NCBI GenBank assembly: GCA_965116445.1
Contig: OZ220688.1
Coordinates: forward strand, 4,825,902 to 4,889,901
DNA: 64,000 bases
DNA from: Multivorans sp965116445
GTDB lineage: Bacteria > Acidobacteriota > Thermoanaerobaculia > Multivoradales > Multivoraceae
Direction: 5' to 3'
Both the position numbers and the translations under genes were made by a program. The notes beneath the pieces were generated by a model. That model had not been told where the DNA came from. It ran no database searches and worked only from the letters and a program-made list of their open reading frames with translations. This document shows, one piece after another, positions 32,721 through 42,164 of this stretch (its first letter is position 1; the number at the start of each line of letters is the position of its first letter).

Positions 32721-33914
32721 ATGACCAACCGCCGATCCGCCAACCGCCTGTCCACTTGCGCCCTTGCAACGGCCCTTGCACTGCTCGCCGCGTCCACCGC
32801 ATCCGCCGGCTGGGACGAGGGGGTAGCGGCATTCAAGGCCGGCAACTACGCCCAGGCCATCGCCGAGTTCCAGCAGTTCGTCGAAGAGAGGACTGACGAA
32901 GACGCGCAGGTGGTGGGGTACCAGATGCTGGCCCAGTCCCTGCTCCGGGGCGGCAAGGCCAAGGAGTCCGTGGCGGCCTTCCAGAAGCACCTCGAGTTGA
33001 AGCCCGGTGATGTTGGAAGCCAGATCGGCTTGGGGCAGGCCTACTATCAGAGCGGCAACCCCAGGGACTGCGTGACGACGTTGAACAGGTTGAATGTCGG
33101 CAGCCTGCCGGAGCCCTACCAGATTCAGGTGTACCAGATGCGCAGCGCGAGTCAGGCCACGCTTGGCAACACCCGTGCAGCGGCTGGCGACCTGGGCAAG
33201 GTCGCTGACCTGAAGGGTGACGCCAAATCGCGGTTCGAGTACGGCCGGATGCTGCACAACGACGCTCAGCTCGACGCTGCGATCGGTGCCTACGAGCGTG
33301 CGGTGTCGATGGACGGCAACCAGGCGGAGTGGAAGCAGGCGCTCGTCAACGCCCTGAAGGTCAAGGGTCGGAGCACACAGGGCTCGGCCAAGGTCGGCGT
33401 CTACACCAAGGCCGAGAATTTTGCTCGCAGTCTGGTGGCGGGCAGCCCGTCCTACGACAACCTGCTCCTTCTGGGCGAGGTTCAGTTGGGGGCCAAGAAC
33501 TACGACGCGGTGGTGTCGACCGTCCAGCAGGCCATCTCGAAGAAAGCGAACGATTGGCACGCGCACTACTACCTCGGGCAGGGCCTTGGCTCGCTCGAGC
33601 GTTACAACGAGGCCGAAGGACCGCTGAACACTGCTCTTCCCCTGGCTCCCGGTGAGACCGAGAGAAAGCAGATCCAGGGCTATCTCGGTTTCGTGCTCTC
33701 GAAGCAGAACAAGTACGACCTGGCGATCGCGGCGTATGAGAGTGCCGGTAACGCGGCTGGTGCCGCGCGGGTGCGCGAGAACAAGCAGATCGAGCAGGAG
33801 AACCTGGAAGCCGACGAGCACAACAAGAACATCGAAGAGTTGGAGCGCACGCGCGAGGAACTCCGCCGGCAACTGGAGGAACTCCCCGGAGGGACTGAAC
33901 CGCCGCGTCGGTAG
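32721..33914 (+). CDS. Exported TPR-repeat protein downstream of TonB
   Basis: 397 aa with a signal peptide (CALATALALLAASTASA). TPR-like units run from residue 29 to about 340 (FKAGNYAQAIAEFQQFVEER, AAFQKHLELKPGDVGSQIGLG, IGAYERAVSMDGNQAEWKQALV), then a charged coiled coil (ENKQIEQENLEADEHNKNIE ... EELERTREELRRQLEEL). GGAGG ribosome site. Similar TPR proteins often accompany TonB/ExbD sets and may shape uptake complexes. The TAG stop at 33912 is followed in the same frame by a second, related segment (see next entry), so this may be an interrupted longer protein. Confidence 0.8.
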   Translation: MTNRRSANRLSTCALATALALLAASTASAGWDEGVAAFKAGNYAQAIAEFQQFVEERTDEDAQVVGYQMLAQSLLRGGKAKESVAAFQKHLELKPGDVGSQIGLGQAYYQSGNPRDCVTTLNRLNVGSLPEPYQIQVYQMRSASQATLGNTRAAAGDLGKVADLKGDAKSRFEYGRMLHNDAQLDAAIGAYERAVSMDGNQAEWKQALVNALKVKGRSTQGSAKVGVYTKAENFARSLVAGSPSYDNLLLLGEVQLGAKNYDAVVSTVQQAISKKANDWHAHYYLGQGLGSLERYNEAEGPLNTALPLAPGETERKQIQGYLGFVLSKQNKYDLAIAAYESAGNAAGAARVRENKQIEQENLEADEHNKNIEELERTREELRRQLEELPGGTEPPRR

Positions 33915-34124
33915 GAGGTCTGGAAGCAGCTCGGATACGTGTTCTGGAGTCAGGGAAGGTACGCCGAAGCCGCCAATGCCCTCGGGAACGCTGGCGACTT
34001 CGAGAGTGTTCGTCGGGTGCGTGAGGGCCGACGGATCGCGGTGGAAGAGCAACAGATCGCCGAGGAGGACTTGAGGTCCCGTCTCAAGGAGTGGCGCGGC
34101 AGTCCCTGGCACCCCTCGGGGTAG
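33915..34124 (+). pseudogene. In-frame extension of the TPR gene beyond an amber stop
   Basis: The frame continues for 69 codons after TAG with no further stop: it reads WKQLGYVFWSQGRYAEAANA, then a coiled-coil-like stretch ending in RSRLKEW. This resembles the last TPR and coiled coil of the upstream protein (KQIQGYLGFVLSKQNKYDLA). An AGGAGG overlaps the stop, but the nearest in-frame initiator, GTG at 33939, is 21 bases away, so independent translation is doubtful. A nonsense mutation in a longer ancestor, or amber readthrough, fits best. Confidence 0.6.
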
Positions 34125-34139
34125 AACCCCCCAGAGGGG
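34112..34139 (+). terminator. GC hairpin between convergent genes
   Basis: CCCCTC/GAGGGG and an inner GGGG/CCCC can pair across a short loop, overlapping the stop of the TPR extension. No U-tract follows, so intrinsic termination is uncertain. Confidence 0.4.
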
Positions 34140-34181
34140 CGTCTGGCCGACCGCCTCGGGAGTCGGTGCTTCCCAAGGACC

Positions 34182-35726
<1,545 letters not shown>

Positions 35727-35759
35727 GATGGCCGCGGCATCCTACAGCAGCTACCGGTG

Positions 35760-36512
35760 GTGAAGCCCCCATCGGTCGCGGCGTCCATCGTCCACCGCTG
35801 CGGAGCAGTCCGGGCTGCCTTCCTGGGCGCGCTGCCGGGCGCTGAGGGGCTTGGGCCGGAGGATGCCTTTCGACTCCTGGCGCGTGATGTGAAGGCGGCC
35901 GAGAAGGCTTCGCCCGCCTGGTTGAAGCAGCGGCACAGCGCCGAGGCGCTGCGGGTGGAGGAACCGGGCTTCAGGGGAGAGGGCGATGCGCTGGTCGTTT
36001 CTCGCCCCGGCGTCGCGGCGACCGTCTTCGTTGCCGACTGCGTGCCGGTGCTCATTGCCGCGGGTGAGAGCGTGGCGGCGGTCCACGCCGGCTGGCGGGG
36101 GCTGGCGGGGGGCGTTCTCACTTCGGCGATGCGGGCGATGAAGCGCGCCGGTGGCGCCGATCCGGCGATGGCCGAGGCCTGGATCGGTCCGGCGATCGGG
36201 CCGTGCTGCTATGAGGTTGGCGAAGACGTCGCAAGGGAGGTGGAAGCAGCGAGCGCCGCCGAAGTCGTCATCCGCCGGCCAGGCCGCAAACCGCACCTCG
36301 ATCTGGTCCTGGCGGCTTCGAAGCAGCTTGCCGCGTTGGGCGTGGACCGCGCCTCGAGCAGCGGTCGCTGCGTTCGTTGCGATCCGGAGTGGTGGAGCTA
36401 CCGGCGCGACGGCGCGGGTGCGGGCCGGAACTACGCGTTTATCTGGCGTACGGATGACATCCGGGACACGGATGGCGCGCCGACGCACCGCGGCGGCCGA
36501 TCAGTTCCGTGA
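35760..36512 (+). CDS. YfiH/laccase-domain purine nucleoside phosphorylase family
   Basis: 250 aa. FVADCVPVLIAA, AAVHAGWRGLAGGV and IGPAIGPCCYEVG supply the Cys/His zinc site of the family, once called polyphenol oxidase and now shown in several members to be purine nucleoside phosphorylase/adenosine deaminase. GRCVRCDPEWWSYRRDG and GRNYAFIW end it. Only GTG codons (35757, 35760) are available as starts; the upstream ATG is out of frame. It ends inside the convergent small gene, overlapping 12 bases. Confidence 0.85.
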   Translation: MKPPSVAASIVHRCGAVRAAFLGALPGAEGLGPEDAFRLLARDVKAAEKASPAWLKQRHSAEALRVEEPGFRGEGDALVVSRPGVAATVFVADCVPVLIAAGESVAAVHAGWRGLAGGVLTSAMRAMKRAGGADPAMAEAWIGPAIGPCCYEVGEDVAREVEAASAAEVVIRRPGRKPHLDLVLAASKQLAALGVDRASSSGRCVRCDPEWWSYRRDGAGAGRNYAFIWRTDDIRDTDGAPTHRGGRSVP

Positions 36513-36830
36513 GTCCCCGTCGGAGGCCGCGGGACGCGAACTGCGGCTGTGAGTCCTGCGAGTGGGGTCGATGCCCAGCGACCGCAGAAAGGCCAGGTCG
36601 CGTCCGTTGATGCGAAACGTCGGTGGCGGCAGCGGCCGCCTGGTCGAGGAGGTCTCGTCGACCCCGCCGTCATCGTCGTCCTCGCTCTTCTTGCAGTCGA
36701 GGAAGAGGTTCAGCGTGTAGCCTTCGCGCCGGATCGACTCGAGCCGATCGTGGACCTCGGGCGACTCGGCCATTGCCTCGCAGAGAGACCGCGTAAGTTC
36801 TTCGAGTAGTTGCTTGAGCCGGGGTTCCAT
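36501..36830 (-). CDS. Small conserved-looking protein of unknown function
   Basis: 109 aa, not recognised. The first half is helical (PRLKQLLEELTRSLCEAMAE, EVHDRLESIRREGYTLNLFLDC), then an acidic stretch (SEDDDDGGVDE) and a C-terminal TFRINGRDLAFLRSLGIDPTRR. Codon use matches neighbours. The ATG shares bases with the divergent kinase start (CCATGG at 36827-36832). It overlaps the yfiH-like end by 12 bases. Confidence 0.6.
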   Translation of the reverse strand: MEPRLKQLLEELTRSLCEAMAESPEVHDRLESIRREGYTLNLFLDCKKSEDDDDGGVDETSSTRRPLPPPTFRINGRDLAFLRSLGIDPTRRTHSRSSRPAASDGDSRN

Positions 36831-37884
36831 GGGCCGACGACCATTATCCCAGACCGCAGCCGATCATGACACCGCGGGTTCGCGACGGGACGATGCGGCC
36901 GCCTGGCGGCCGGTGCGCGACGCGCTTGCCGGGGCGGGCTGGGCGCCGGTCTCGTTCGAGCCGCTGGCCGGCGACGTCTCCGCCCGGCGATACGCCCGGC
37001 TGCGTCTTGCTTCGGGCGAGCGGCGGATCGTCTGCTCCTATCCCGCCGAGATGAGGGATGTGGCGGCGCGGTTTGTCGGCTCTACCGACCTGCTGGCATC
37101 GGTCGCCGTGCCGACACCGAGGCTGGATGACTACTCGCTCGAACCTCCGGTCTGGGTTCTCCAGGAGGACCTGGGCCCGCGCACCCTGTACGAGAGGTGG
37201 ATCGAAGGCGGCAGTGGCGCCGGTGTGGACCTGAGCCGTCGACTGGCGGAAGCCAGGGAACTCATCGGGCGGATACAGCGACTGCCGCTTGACGCGGTTA
37301 GGGCCCTGGGCTCGCCGCCGCTCGATGGCGACCTGTTGAAGTTTGAACTCGACCAGACATGGGAGCGTTTCCTGGAACCGCGGGGGCTGGTTGCGGACCC
37401 GGGGTTGGCGAAACAGGTTCGGTCTGTGTGCTCCACCCTCTGCGAGCGGCTCGATTCGGCGGCGAGGTTGCCGTGTCACCGCGACTTCATGGCCCGGAAC
37501 CTGATGCTGCGCGGCCCGGCTGCGGAGGGCGGCCCCGAGGAGCTGGTCGTGATCGACCACCAGGATCTGCGGCTGGGCCCGCCGAGCTACGACCTCGCCT
37601 CGCTCCTTAATGACACCGTGACCCTATCGGCCCGAGAACGGCGCCGGCAGTTGCCTGCCGCGTATGTGGACTCTGACCGCATGTCGCAGTACGTTGCGGC
37701 GACGGCCCAGCGCACACTGAAGATCGCGGGAACCTTCGCGTACTTCGCCACGGTCGGCAGCGACCGCTATCTGCGGTTGATCCCACCGGCGCTGCGCAGG
37801 TTCCTGGATGCCCTCGAGGCTCTTCCCGAGGGTCGCGAGCTGGCTCCCCGGTTGGGCGAGGCGTGGGCCCCGGTTCTCGCCTAG
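36829..37884 (+). CDS. Aminoglycoside-phosphotransferase-fold sugar kinase, AmgK-like
   Basis: 351 aa. CHRDFMARNLML carries the catalytic HxDxxxxN, and VIDHQDLRLGPPSYDLASLLND the second Asp. The RLGPPSYDLASLLND form and the final FAYFATVGSDRYLRLIPPAL match cell-wall amino-sugar kinases (AmgK, N-acetylmuramate/N-acetylglucosamine 1-kinase). Its usual partner MurU is not adjacent, though a GlmU homologue with a damaged uridyltransferase lies at 51 kb. Start ATG 36829 overlaps the divergent ATG; GTG 36913 is a possible later start. Confidence 0.75.
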   Translation: MGRRPLSQTAADHDTAGSRRDDAAAWRPVRDALAGAGWAPVSFEPLAGDVSARRYARLRLASGERRIVCSYPAEMRDVAARFVGSTDLLASVAVPTPRLDDYSLEPPVWVLQEDLGPRTLYERWIEGGSGAGVDLSRRLAEARELIGRIQRLPLDAVRALGSPPLDGDLLKFELDQTWERFLEPRGLVADPGLAKQVRSVCSTLCERLDSAARLPCHRDFMARNLMLRGPAAEGGPEELVVIDHQDLRLGPPSYDLASLLNDTVTLSARERRRQLPAAYVDSDRMSQYVAATAQRTLKIAGTFAYFATVGSDRYLRLIPPALRRFLDALEALPEGRELAPRLGEAWAPVLA

Positions 37885-37917
37885 GGCGGCAGAAGATCCG
37901 GAAGCCGGCCAGAACCC

Positions 37918-38047
37918 GGGTGGCGCGATCCGCGCCACCCGCGAACCAGTCGGTGCGCCCGTCAGCGGGCGCACCGATGGCAGCCCGGCGCACCCAGTAT
38001 GCGCCCAGTTCCCTGCAAGTCAGCGCTGCGTCCACGCAGCGCTGACT
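37918..38047 (+). other. Three consecutive perfect hairpins upstream of tatA
   Basis: Hairpin A 37918-37940, ten bp (GGGTGGCGCG-ATC-CGCGCCACCC). Hairpin B 37951-37976, eleven bp (CGGTGCGCCCG, loop TCAG). Hairpin C 38018-38047, fourteen bp (AGTCAGCGCTGCGT, loop CC). A degenerate fragment of the dispersed repeat (GGCGCACCCAGT) lies between B and C. They may end the kinase transcript or fold in a tatA leader. Hairpin C abuts the GCTAGTAT promoter element. Confidence 0.7.
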
Positions 38048-38055
38048 GCTAGTAT
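38048..38055 (+). promoter_or_regulatory. Possible -10 element for tatA
   Basis: GCTAGTAT directly follows hairpin C and lies 28 bases before the ATG at 38084, with AGAGGAG between. Confidence 0.4.
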
Positions 38056-38083
38056 CCGAAGCCGACTTCGAGAGGAGAACGCC

Positions 38084-38254
38084 ATGCCCTCCCTTGGCAT
38101 CCAAGAGCTACTCGTCATCTTCGTCATCCTGCTGGTCATCTTCGGTGGCAGCAAGCTGCCCCTCCTTGGCCGCGGCATGGGCGAGGGCATCCGCAACTTC
38201 AAGCGGGGCCTGCGCGGCGACGACTCCTCCGAACTGGAGGAGAAGAAGTCCTAG
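38084..38254 (+). CDS. tatA: Twin-arginine translocase subunit TatA
   Basis: 56 aa: short periplasmic start, one membrane helix (ELLVIFVILLVIFGGSKLP), the FGG hinge, then an amphipathic helix (LLGRGMGEGIRNFKRG) and an acidic tail. TatA polymerises to let folded Tat substrates cross the inner membrane. AGAGGAG ribosome site. No tatB or tatC nearby. A full structured repeat fills the gap to the convergent transglycosylase gene. Confidence 0.92.
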   Translation: MPSLGIQELLVIFVILLVIFGGSKLPLLGRGMGEGIRNFKRGLRGDDSSELEEKKS

Positions 38255-38331
38255 GCGCGGCAGAAACTGGGTGCGCCGGCGTCCCCGCCGGCATCCGGCG
38301 CGAAGCGCCGGCTTCTGACCTTCTGCCGCGC
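38255..38331 (+). repeat. Complete structured intergenic repeat, type copy
   Basis: It fills the gap between the tatA stop (38254) and the convergent gene end (38332) exactly. Outer arms GCGCGGCAGAA (38255-38265) and TTCTGCCGCGC (38321-38331) are perfect complements. Inner hairpins are GCCGGCG-TCCC-CGCCGGC and CCGGCGC-GAA-GCGCCGG. The fold is a three-way or four-way junction of 77 nt. It is most likely a bidirectional terminator or REP-like element. Confidence 0.88.
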
Positions 38332-39087
38332 TCAGCCGCCGGCGAGGACGGCGAAGTCGAGGCCGCGAGGATTGACGGCCGCCCAGGCAGCGCGGTGGTG
38401 CTCGACGTACAGGCGGAGCACTCTGTTCGTGAACTTCCGGGTCTCCCGGAAGGGCGGCATCCCCTGGAAGCGGCTGACCTCTCCGGGTCCCGCGTTGTAG
38501 GCCGCGAGCGCCAGCACCAGGTCGCCGTCGAAACGGCGCAGCAGGGAGGCCAGGTAGCTCGCCCCGGCATCCAGGTTCTCACTGGGGTCGTACACGTTGG
38601 CGACGCCGTACTGCTCGGCGGTCGCCGGCATCATCTGCATGAGGCCGAGCGCGCCCTCCGGTGAAACGGCCAGCGTGTCGAAGGCGGACTCGGTCTGGGC
38701 GACGGCCGCAACGAGGAGCGGGTCGATCTCGTGACGCTCCGCGACGGTAACGATCTGGGCGCCGAAGGGAATGCGCCGCAGCAGGTTCCGAACCGCGTCT
38801 CCGTCGGCGGCGCCGATGAAGAGCGCGAAACTCTCTCCCCGTGTTCGGATCTTCTCGTAGAACGGCCGGCCGTCCGGGGATGTGCGGGCCGTGGCCGTCC
38901 CGGACGCCGGGTCGAGCCAGGCCTGGATTTCCTCGAACAGAGCGACATCCCCAAGATGCGGTGGCGGCAGCAGCGTGTCGGGCTGCCTTCCGGGCGCCGT
39001 ATCCCGCACCGAGACGGCCAGAATGGCGCCAGCGGCCACAACGACCGCGAGAGCCTTCTTGCCGGTGGTGGTGTTCGAGAGGTACAT
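38332..39087 (-). CDS. Lytic transglycosylase (SLT family)
   Basis: 251 aa, with an N-terminal membrane anchor or signal (ALAVVVAAGAILAVSV). The C-terminal SLT domain starts about residue 115: VAAVAQTESAFDTLAVSPEGA carries the catalytic Glu, then GLMQMMPATAEQYG, YDPSENLDAGASYLASLL and LALAAYNAGPG. It cleaves peptidoglycan glycan strands in the periplasm. ATG at 39087; longer upstream frame lacks signal features. Confidence 0.88.
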   Translation of the reverse strand: MYLSNTTTGKKALAVVVAAGAILAVSVRDTAPGRQPDTLLPPPHLGDVALFEEIQAWLDPASGTATARTSPDGRPFYEKIRTRGESFALFIGAADGDAVRNLLRRIPFGAQIVTVAERHEIDPLLVAAVAQTESAFDTLAVSPEGALGLMQMMPATAEQYGVANVYDPSENLDAGASYLASLLRRFDGDLVLALAAYNAGPGEVSRFQGMPPFRETRKFTNRVLRLYVEHHRAAWAAVNPRGLDFAVLAGG

Positions 39088-39295
39088 GAGAAGTGTGGAG
39101 TGCGGTGTGCCGGAGACCCGGGTAGCCGCCGTGAGGACGGTCGTTCTCGGCTTCGCACGATCCGGCCGGTAACGGCGGAGCGGATTTGTTGCTGGAGGCG
39201 TTCGCCGGCGGTCGGAGGGAACGTCTTCCTGCGCTTGGCAGCAAGCGGTATGCCAACCTCGTCTCGTTTCCCAGCCGACCATCTGGGGCGGAGTT

Positions 39296-39589
39296 CTATT
39301 TCGATTGGTTCCTCTTGCCGGATGGACGATACTCGGACGACTGGATGCGAAGAGCGTCGACCTTGGTGCGCAGGGTGTTCCGGTGGATGCCGAGATTGTT
39401 GGCGGAGCGGCTGAGATTGCCCTGGTTGAGTTGTAGGGAAGCGAGGATGAACTGCCGTTCGAAGATCCGACGAGCTTGAGCAAGACTGACGCCCTGGCTG
39501 ACCAGATGCCTGACGAGCTGATCAAGCCGGTCGCCCAGGTCTCCCGTCGCGTCCTCGGGAACGCCGTCGTCTGCGCTGCGTTGCTTCAA
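39296..39589 (-). CDS. Fis-type helix-turn-helix DNA-binding protein
   Basis: 97 aa. The C-terminal half, RRIFERQFILASLQLNQGNL then SRSANNLGIHRNTLRTKVDAL, is the Fis/NtrC-type HTH. There is no AAA or receiver domain, so it is a Fis-like nucleoid or regulatory protein. TTG start at 39589 with a good -10 about 25 bases upstream. The 208 bases between it and the transglycosylase gene show no further gene. Confidence 0.8.
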   Translation of the reverse strand: MKQRSADDGVPEDATGDLGDRLDQLVRHLVSQGVSLAQARRIFERQFILASLQLNQGNLSRSANNLGIHRNTLRTKVDALRIQSSEYRPSGKRNQSK

Positions 39590-39613
39590 GGCGAGTCGCG
39601 TACCGAAACGGTG

Positions 39614-39621
39614 ATTTTAGC
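39614..39621 (-). promoter_or_regulatory. Probable -10 element for the Fis-like gene
   Basis: Minus strand GCTAAAAT; TAAAAT is a strong -10 and the octamer fits GCTAnnnT. It stands out as an AT island in GC-rich sequence. Confidence 0.55.
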
Positions 39622-39708
39622 ACAGATCGGAGGTCCGGGGGGCGCTTCTGACGTTGGGTCACGGGCGCAAGGCGCCGAGATCCCCCGACGGCGCCGCGGC
39701 CCGTTCGC

Positions 39709-40605
39709 TCAGCCGTCGTCTTGCAGCCGCGACAGCGATTCGGTAGCCAGGCGGGCGGCTCCGGAGTCCGGGAAGCGTCTCGAGACTTCCCGGAAGCGGC
39801 GCCTGGCGCCCTCCGTGTTGCCGAGTCGCTCGAGGGTTCGACCAACCTTGACCAGAGCGTCGGGAACCTTGTTGCCGAGCGGGTACTCGTGGAGCATGGT
39901 CTGGAATGCGGCCATGGCGCCCCGGTTGTCACCCCGGGCGAACCGGCATTCGCCGATCCAGTAGAGCGCGTTGTCCGACAGATCGCTGTCCGGGAAGTCG
40001 TCCAGGAAGCGCTGGAACCCCAGTTCGGCTTCCACGTAGTCGTGGCCCAGGAACTTCTCGTGGGCGAGGTCGTAGAGTTCCTGGCCCGCTTCGCCGACTT
40101 CCTGTTCCGCCTCGGCGATGGTCGCTGGCGCGCCGGTTTCGTCCGCGCCGGCGCCGTCCTCCGGTTCGGCCGCGCCGACGGGCGGCGTGTCGGCTGGCGC
40201 TTCCGCCGGCGTGTCGTCGAGCTCCGTGACCTCAAGTACCTGCACCCGGGCGGGAGGGGGCGGCTCGAACGGGACCGGTGGCGGAGGCGCGGTTGCCAGC
40301 GTCCTGACCTCCTCGAGCGCCGTTGCGACTTCCGTGATGCGTTCACGCAGCCGGGCGTTCTCCGATTCGCTCTCGGCCAGCAGTCCTTCGAGGTGCTGGA
40401 CCCGCTCTTCAAGTAGCTCGAGGTCGGCCCGGACACCCTCGTTCGGGGTCGCCAGGCGGTTCATCAACTCGCGTGGTGACTCGGTGGAGGCACAGCCGAC
40501 GCTGAAGCCGCCGATGGCGAGCGCGACCGTCAGGCAGAGGGGCGCTGGCCGACGCGCGGGCGCGTCGCGGCGGCGCGGGCAGCCGACGTCAGCTTCCGGG
40601 ACCAT
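39709..40605 (-). CDS. CpoB/YbgF-like TPR lipoprotein
   Basis: 298 aa. LTVALAIGGFSVGC (Cys38) is a lipobox. Residues 50-105 form a coiled coil (ADLELLEERVQHLEGLLAES), followed by a Pro/Ala linker, and the last 120 residues hold three TPRs (LYDLAHEKFLGHDYVEAELG, ALYWIGECRFARGDNRGAMA, RRRFREVSRRFPDSGAAR), the CpoB arrangement. CpoB links the Tol system to peptidoglycan synthesis; no tol-pal genes are adjacent and CpoB is usually not lipidated. Its ATG overlaps the bamD-like stop by 17 bases. Confidence 0.75.
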   Translation of the reverse strand: MVPEADVGCPRRRDAPARRPAPLCLTVALAIGGFSVGCASTESPRELMNRLATPNEGVRADLELLEERVQHLEGLLAESESENARLRERITEVATALEEVRTLATAPPPPVPFEPPPPARVQVLEVTELDDTPAEAPADTPPVGAAEPEDGAGADETGAPATIAEAEQEVGEAGQELYDLAHEKFLGHDYVEAELGFQRFLDDFPDSDLSDNALYWIGECRFARGDNRGAMAAFQTMLHEYPLGNKVPDALVKVGRTLERLGNTEGARRRFREVSRRFPDSGAARLATESLSRLQDDG

Positions 40606-41467
40606 CCTCGCCTTCGGGCTCTGCTTCGCCGCCGCGGGCCGGCCGTGGCGGGGCTGGCGGGAGGTCGCTTCGCATCTTTCGGATCTTCTCCGGCGAAGGC
40701 ACCTTCTTGATCCAGGGACTGCCGGCGTACTCGCTCCACAACTGTTCGCACGCGTCACGCAGATAGTCGACCACATCCAGCCCGGCGTCGAAACGGGCCC
40801 GCTTGAGCACCTGGACATAGGTGAGGCACATGTAGGCGTGGATCTTGTCCTTGTCCGGGTAGTCCGGATACTGCTCGAGCATCCCCCTGAAGCGTTCGCC
40901 GGCCGCCCTCGGAGTGCGGGATCGGTAGTAGTAGCTGCCGACGACGAACTCGTGCTCCGCGAGTTGGTTCCGGACCTCGACGATCCGCTGGGCGGCCTGG
41001 CCAGCGTACTGGCTGGTCGGGTAGAGCCGGCGGACGTTCTCGAACTCGCTCAGCGCCTGGCGGGCGGTCTGTTGATCGCGGTCCGGTTTCTCGATCCGCT
41101 CGGCGAGCGCGGAGGCGAGACGAAACTGGGCGTAGGACGCGCGCTCGGAGGTGGGGAAGCGGTTCAGGAAGTCGCGATAACGCTGCTCCGCCTCGACGTA
41201 GGACTGGTAGCCGCCACGCAGGTACAGTGCGTCCGCGGCCAGCAGCAGCCCTTCCCGGCCGGTTTCCGAGTTCGGCTCGACTTCGAAGGCGTGGACGAGG
41301 TGCTGGAGCGCCTGGGAGAACTTCTCGTCCGTCATGAGCTGCTTGCCGATGTCGAGCGCTTCGGAGGACGACAACCGGAGGATCGGATCGTCCTTGACGC
41401 CTCCGCAGGCGACGACGAGCGCGAGTCCCGCCGCGGCGAGCAGCGTTCTTCCGGTCAGCCGCGTCAT
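40589..41467 (-). CDS. bamD: Outer membrane assembly lipoprotein BamD
   Basis: 292 aa. Signal and lipobox LLAAAGLALVVAC at the start. TPR-type repeats through about residue 250: YVEAEQRYRDFLNRFPTSER, ALSEFENVRRLYPTSQYAGQ, HEFVVGSYYYRSRTPRAAGE, the last being a BamD hallmark (YYxRxxxxAAxxRF). It is part of the Bam complex inserting beta-barrel proteins. The ATG overlaps the rpe stop (ATGA). Confidence 0.87.
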   Translation of the reverse strand: MTRLTGRTLLAAAGLALVVACGGVKDDPILRLSSSEALDIGKQLMTDEKFSQALQHLVHAFEVEPNSETGREGLLLAADALYLRGGYQSYVEAEQRYRDFLNRFPTSERASYAQFRLASALAERIEKPDRDQQTARQALSEFENVRRLYPTSQYAGQAAQRIVEVRNQLAEHEFVVGSYYYRSRTPRAAGERFRGMLEQYPDYPDKDKIHAYMCLTYVQVLKRARFDAGLDVVDYLRDACEQLWSEYAGSPWIKKVPSPEKIRKMRSDLPPAPPRPARGGEAEPEGEDGPGS

Positions 41468-42117
41468 TCGTTCGCCTGCCGGCGGAGAGCCGCTAGTGCC
41501 TCGACCGGACTCTCCGCGGCGAAGACGCCGGAGCCCACGACCGCCACGTCCGCTCCGGCCGCCGCCACCTCGTCGAGGTTTCCCGGCTTGATGCCGCCGT
41601 CCATCTCGATGGCAGTCGAGAGTTCACGGGCAGCGATCTCGGCGTGTAGCCGACGCGCCTTGTCCAGTACATGGGGCTGGAACGCCTGACCTGCGAAGCC
41701 CGGCTGAACGGACATCAGGACGACGAAGTCCAGGTGCTCCAGGTAGGGCAGGACCTCGTCCAGGGCCGTACCGGGGTTGACCGCGACGCCGGCGCCGGCG
41801 CCCGAATCGCGAATCGTCTCCGCCAGCCGAACCGGTTCCGGCGTCGCCTCGTGGTGGAACGACACCCAGGTCGGTTCGGTGTCCAGGTAGCTGTCGAGGA
41901 GGACGTCGGGGTTCGAGACCATCAGGTGGATGTCGAAGCCCACTCGGCTTCGTTTCGCCAGGTCGGCGATGACCGGTGGCCCGAAGGTGAGGTTGGGCAC
42001 GAAGTGGCCGTCCATCACGTCGACATGGATCAACTGGGCGCCGCCGTTCTCGCAGTGTTTGACGGCCGTGGCAAGGTCGGCCAGGTCCGCCGCCAGGATC
42101 GAAGGCGCGATCTTCAT
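41464..42117 (-). CDS. rpe: Ribulose-phosphate 3-epimerase
   Basis: 217 aa TIM barrel interconverting ribulose and xylulose 5-phosphates. IAPSILAADLADLATAV, HVDVMDGHFVPNLTFGPP (metal Asp/His), FDIHLMVSNP, VLMSVQPGFAGQAF and EMDGGIKPGNL are all typical. ATG at 42117. Coupled to bamD by an ATGA overlap; the upstream PASTA gene ends 47 bases before. Confidence 0.95.
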   Translation of the reverse strand: MKIAPSILAADLADLATAVKHCENGGAQLIHVDVMDGHFVPNLTFGPPVIADLAKRSRVGFDIHLMVSNPDVLLDSYLDTEPTWVSFHHEATPEPVRLAETIRDSGAGAGVAVNPGTALDEVLPYLEHLDFVVLMSVQPGFAGQAFQPHVLDKARRLHAEIAARELSTAIEMDGGIKPGNLDEVAAAGADVAVVGSGVFAAESPVEALAALRRQANE

Positions 42118-42164
42118 CGTTCGGGTTCTCTGAGGCGGCGGGTTGTTTGGAAACCGGGACGGGT

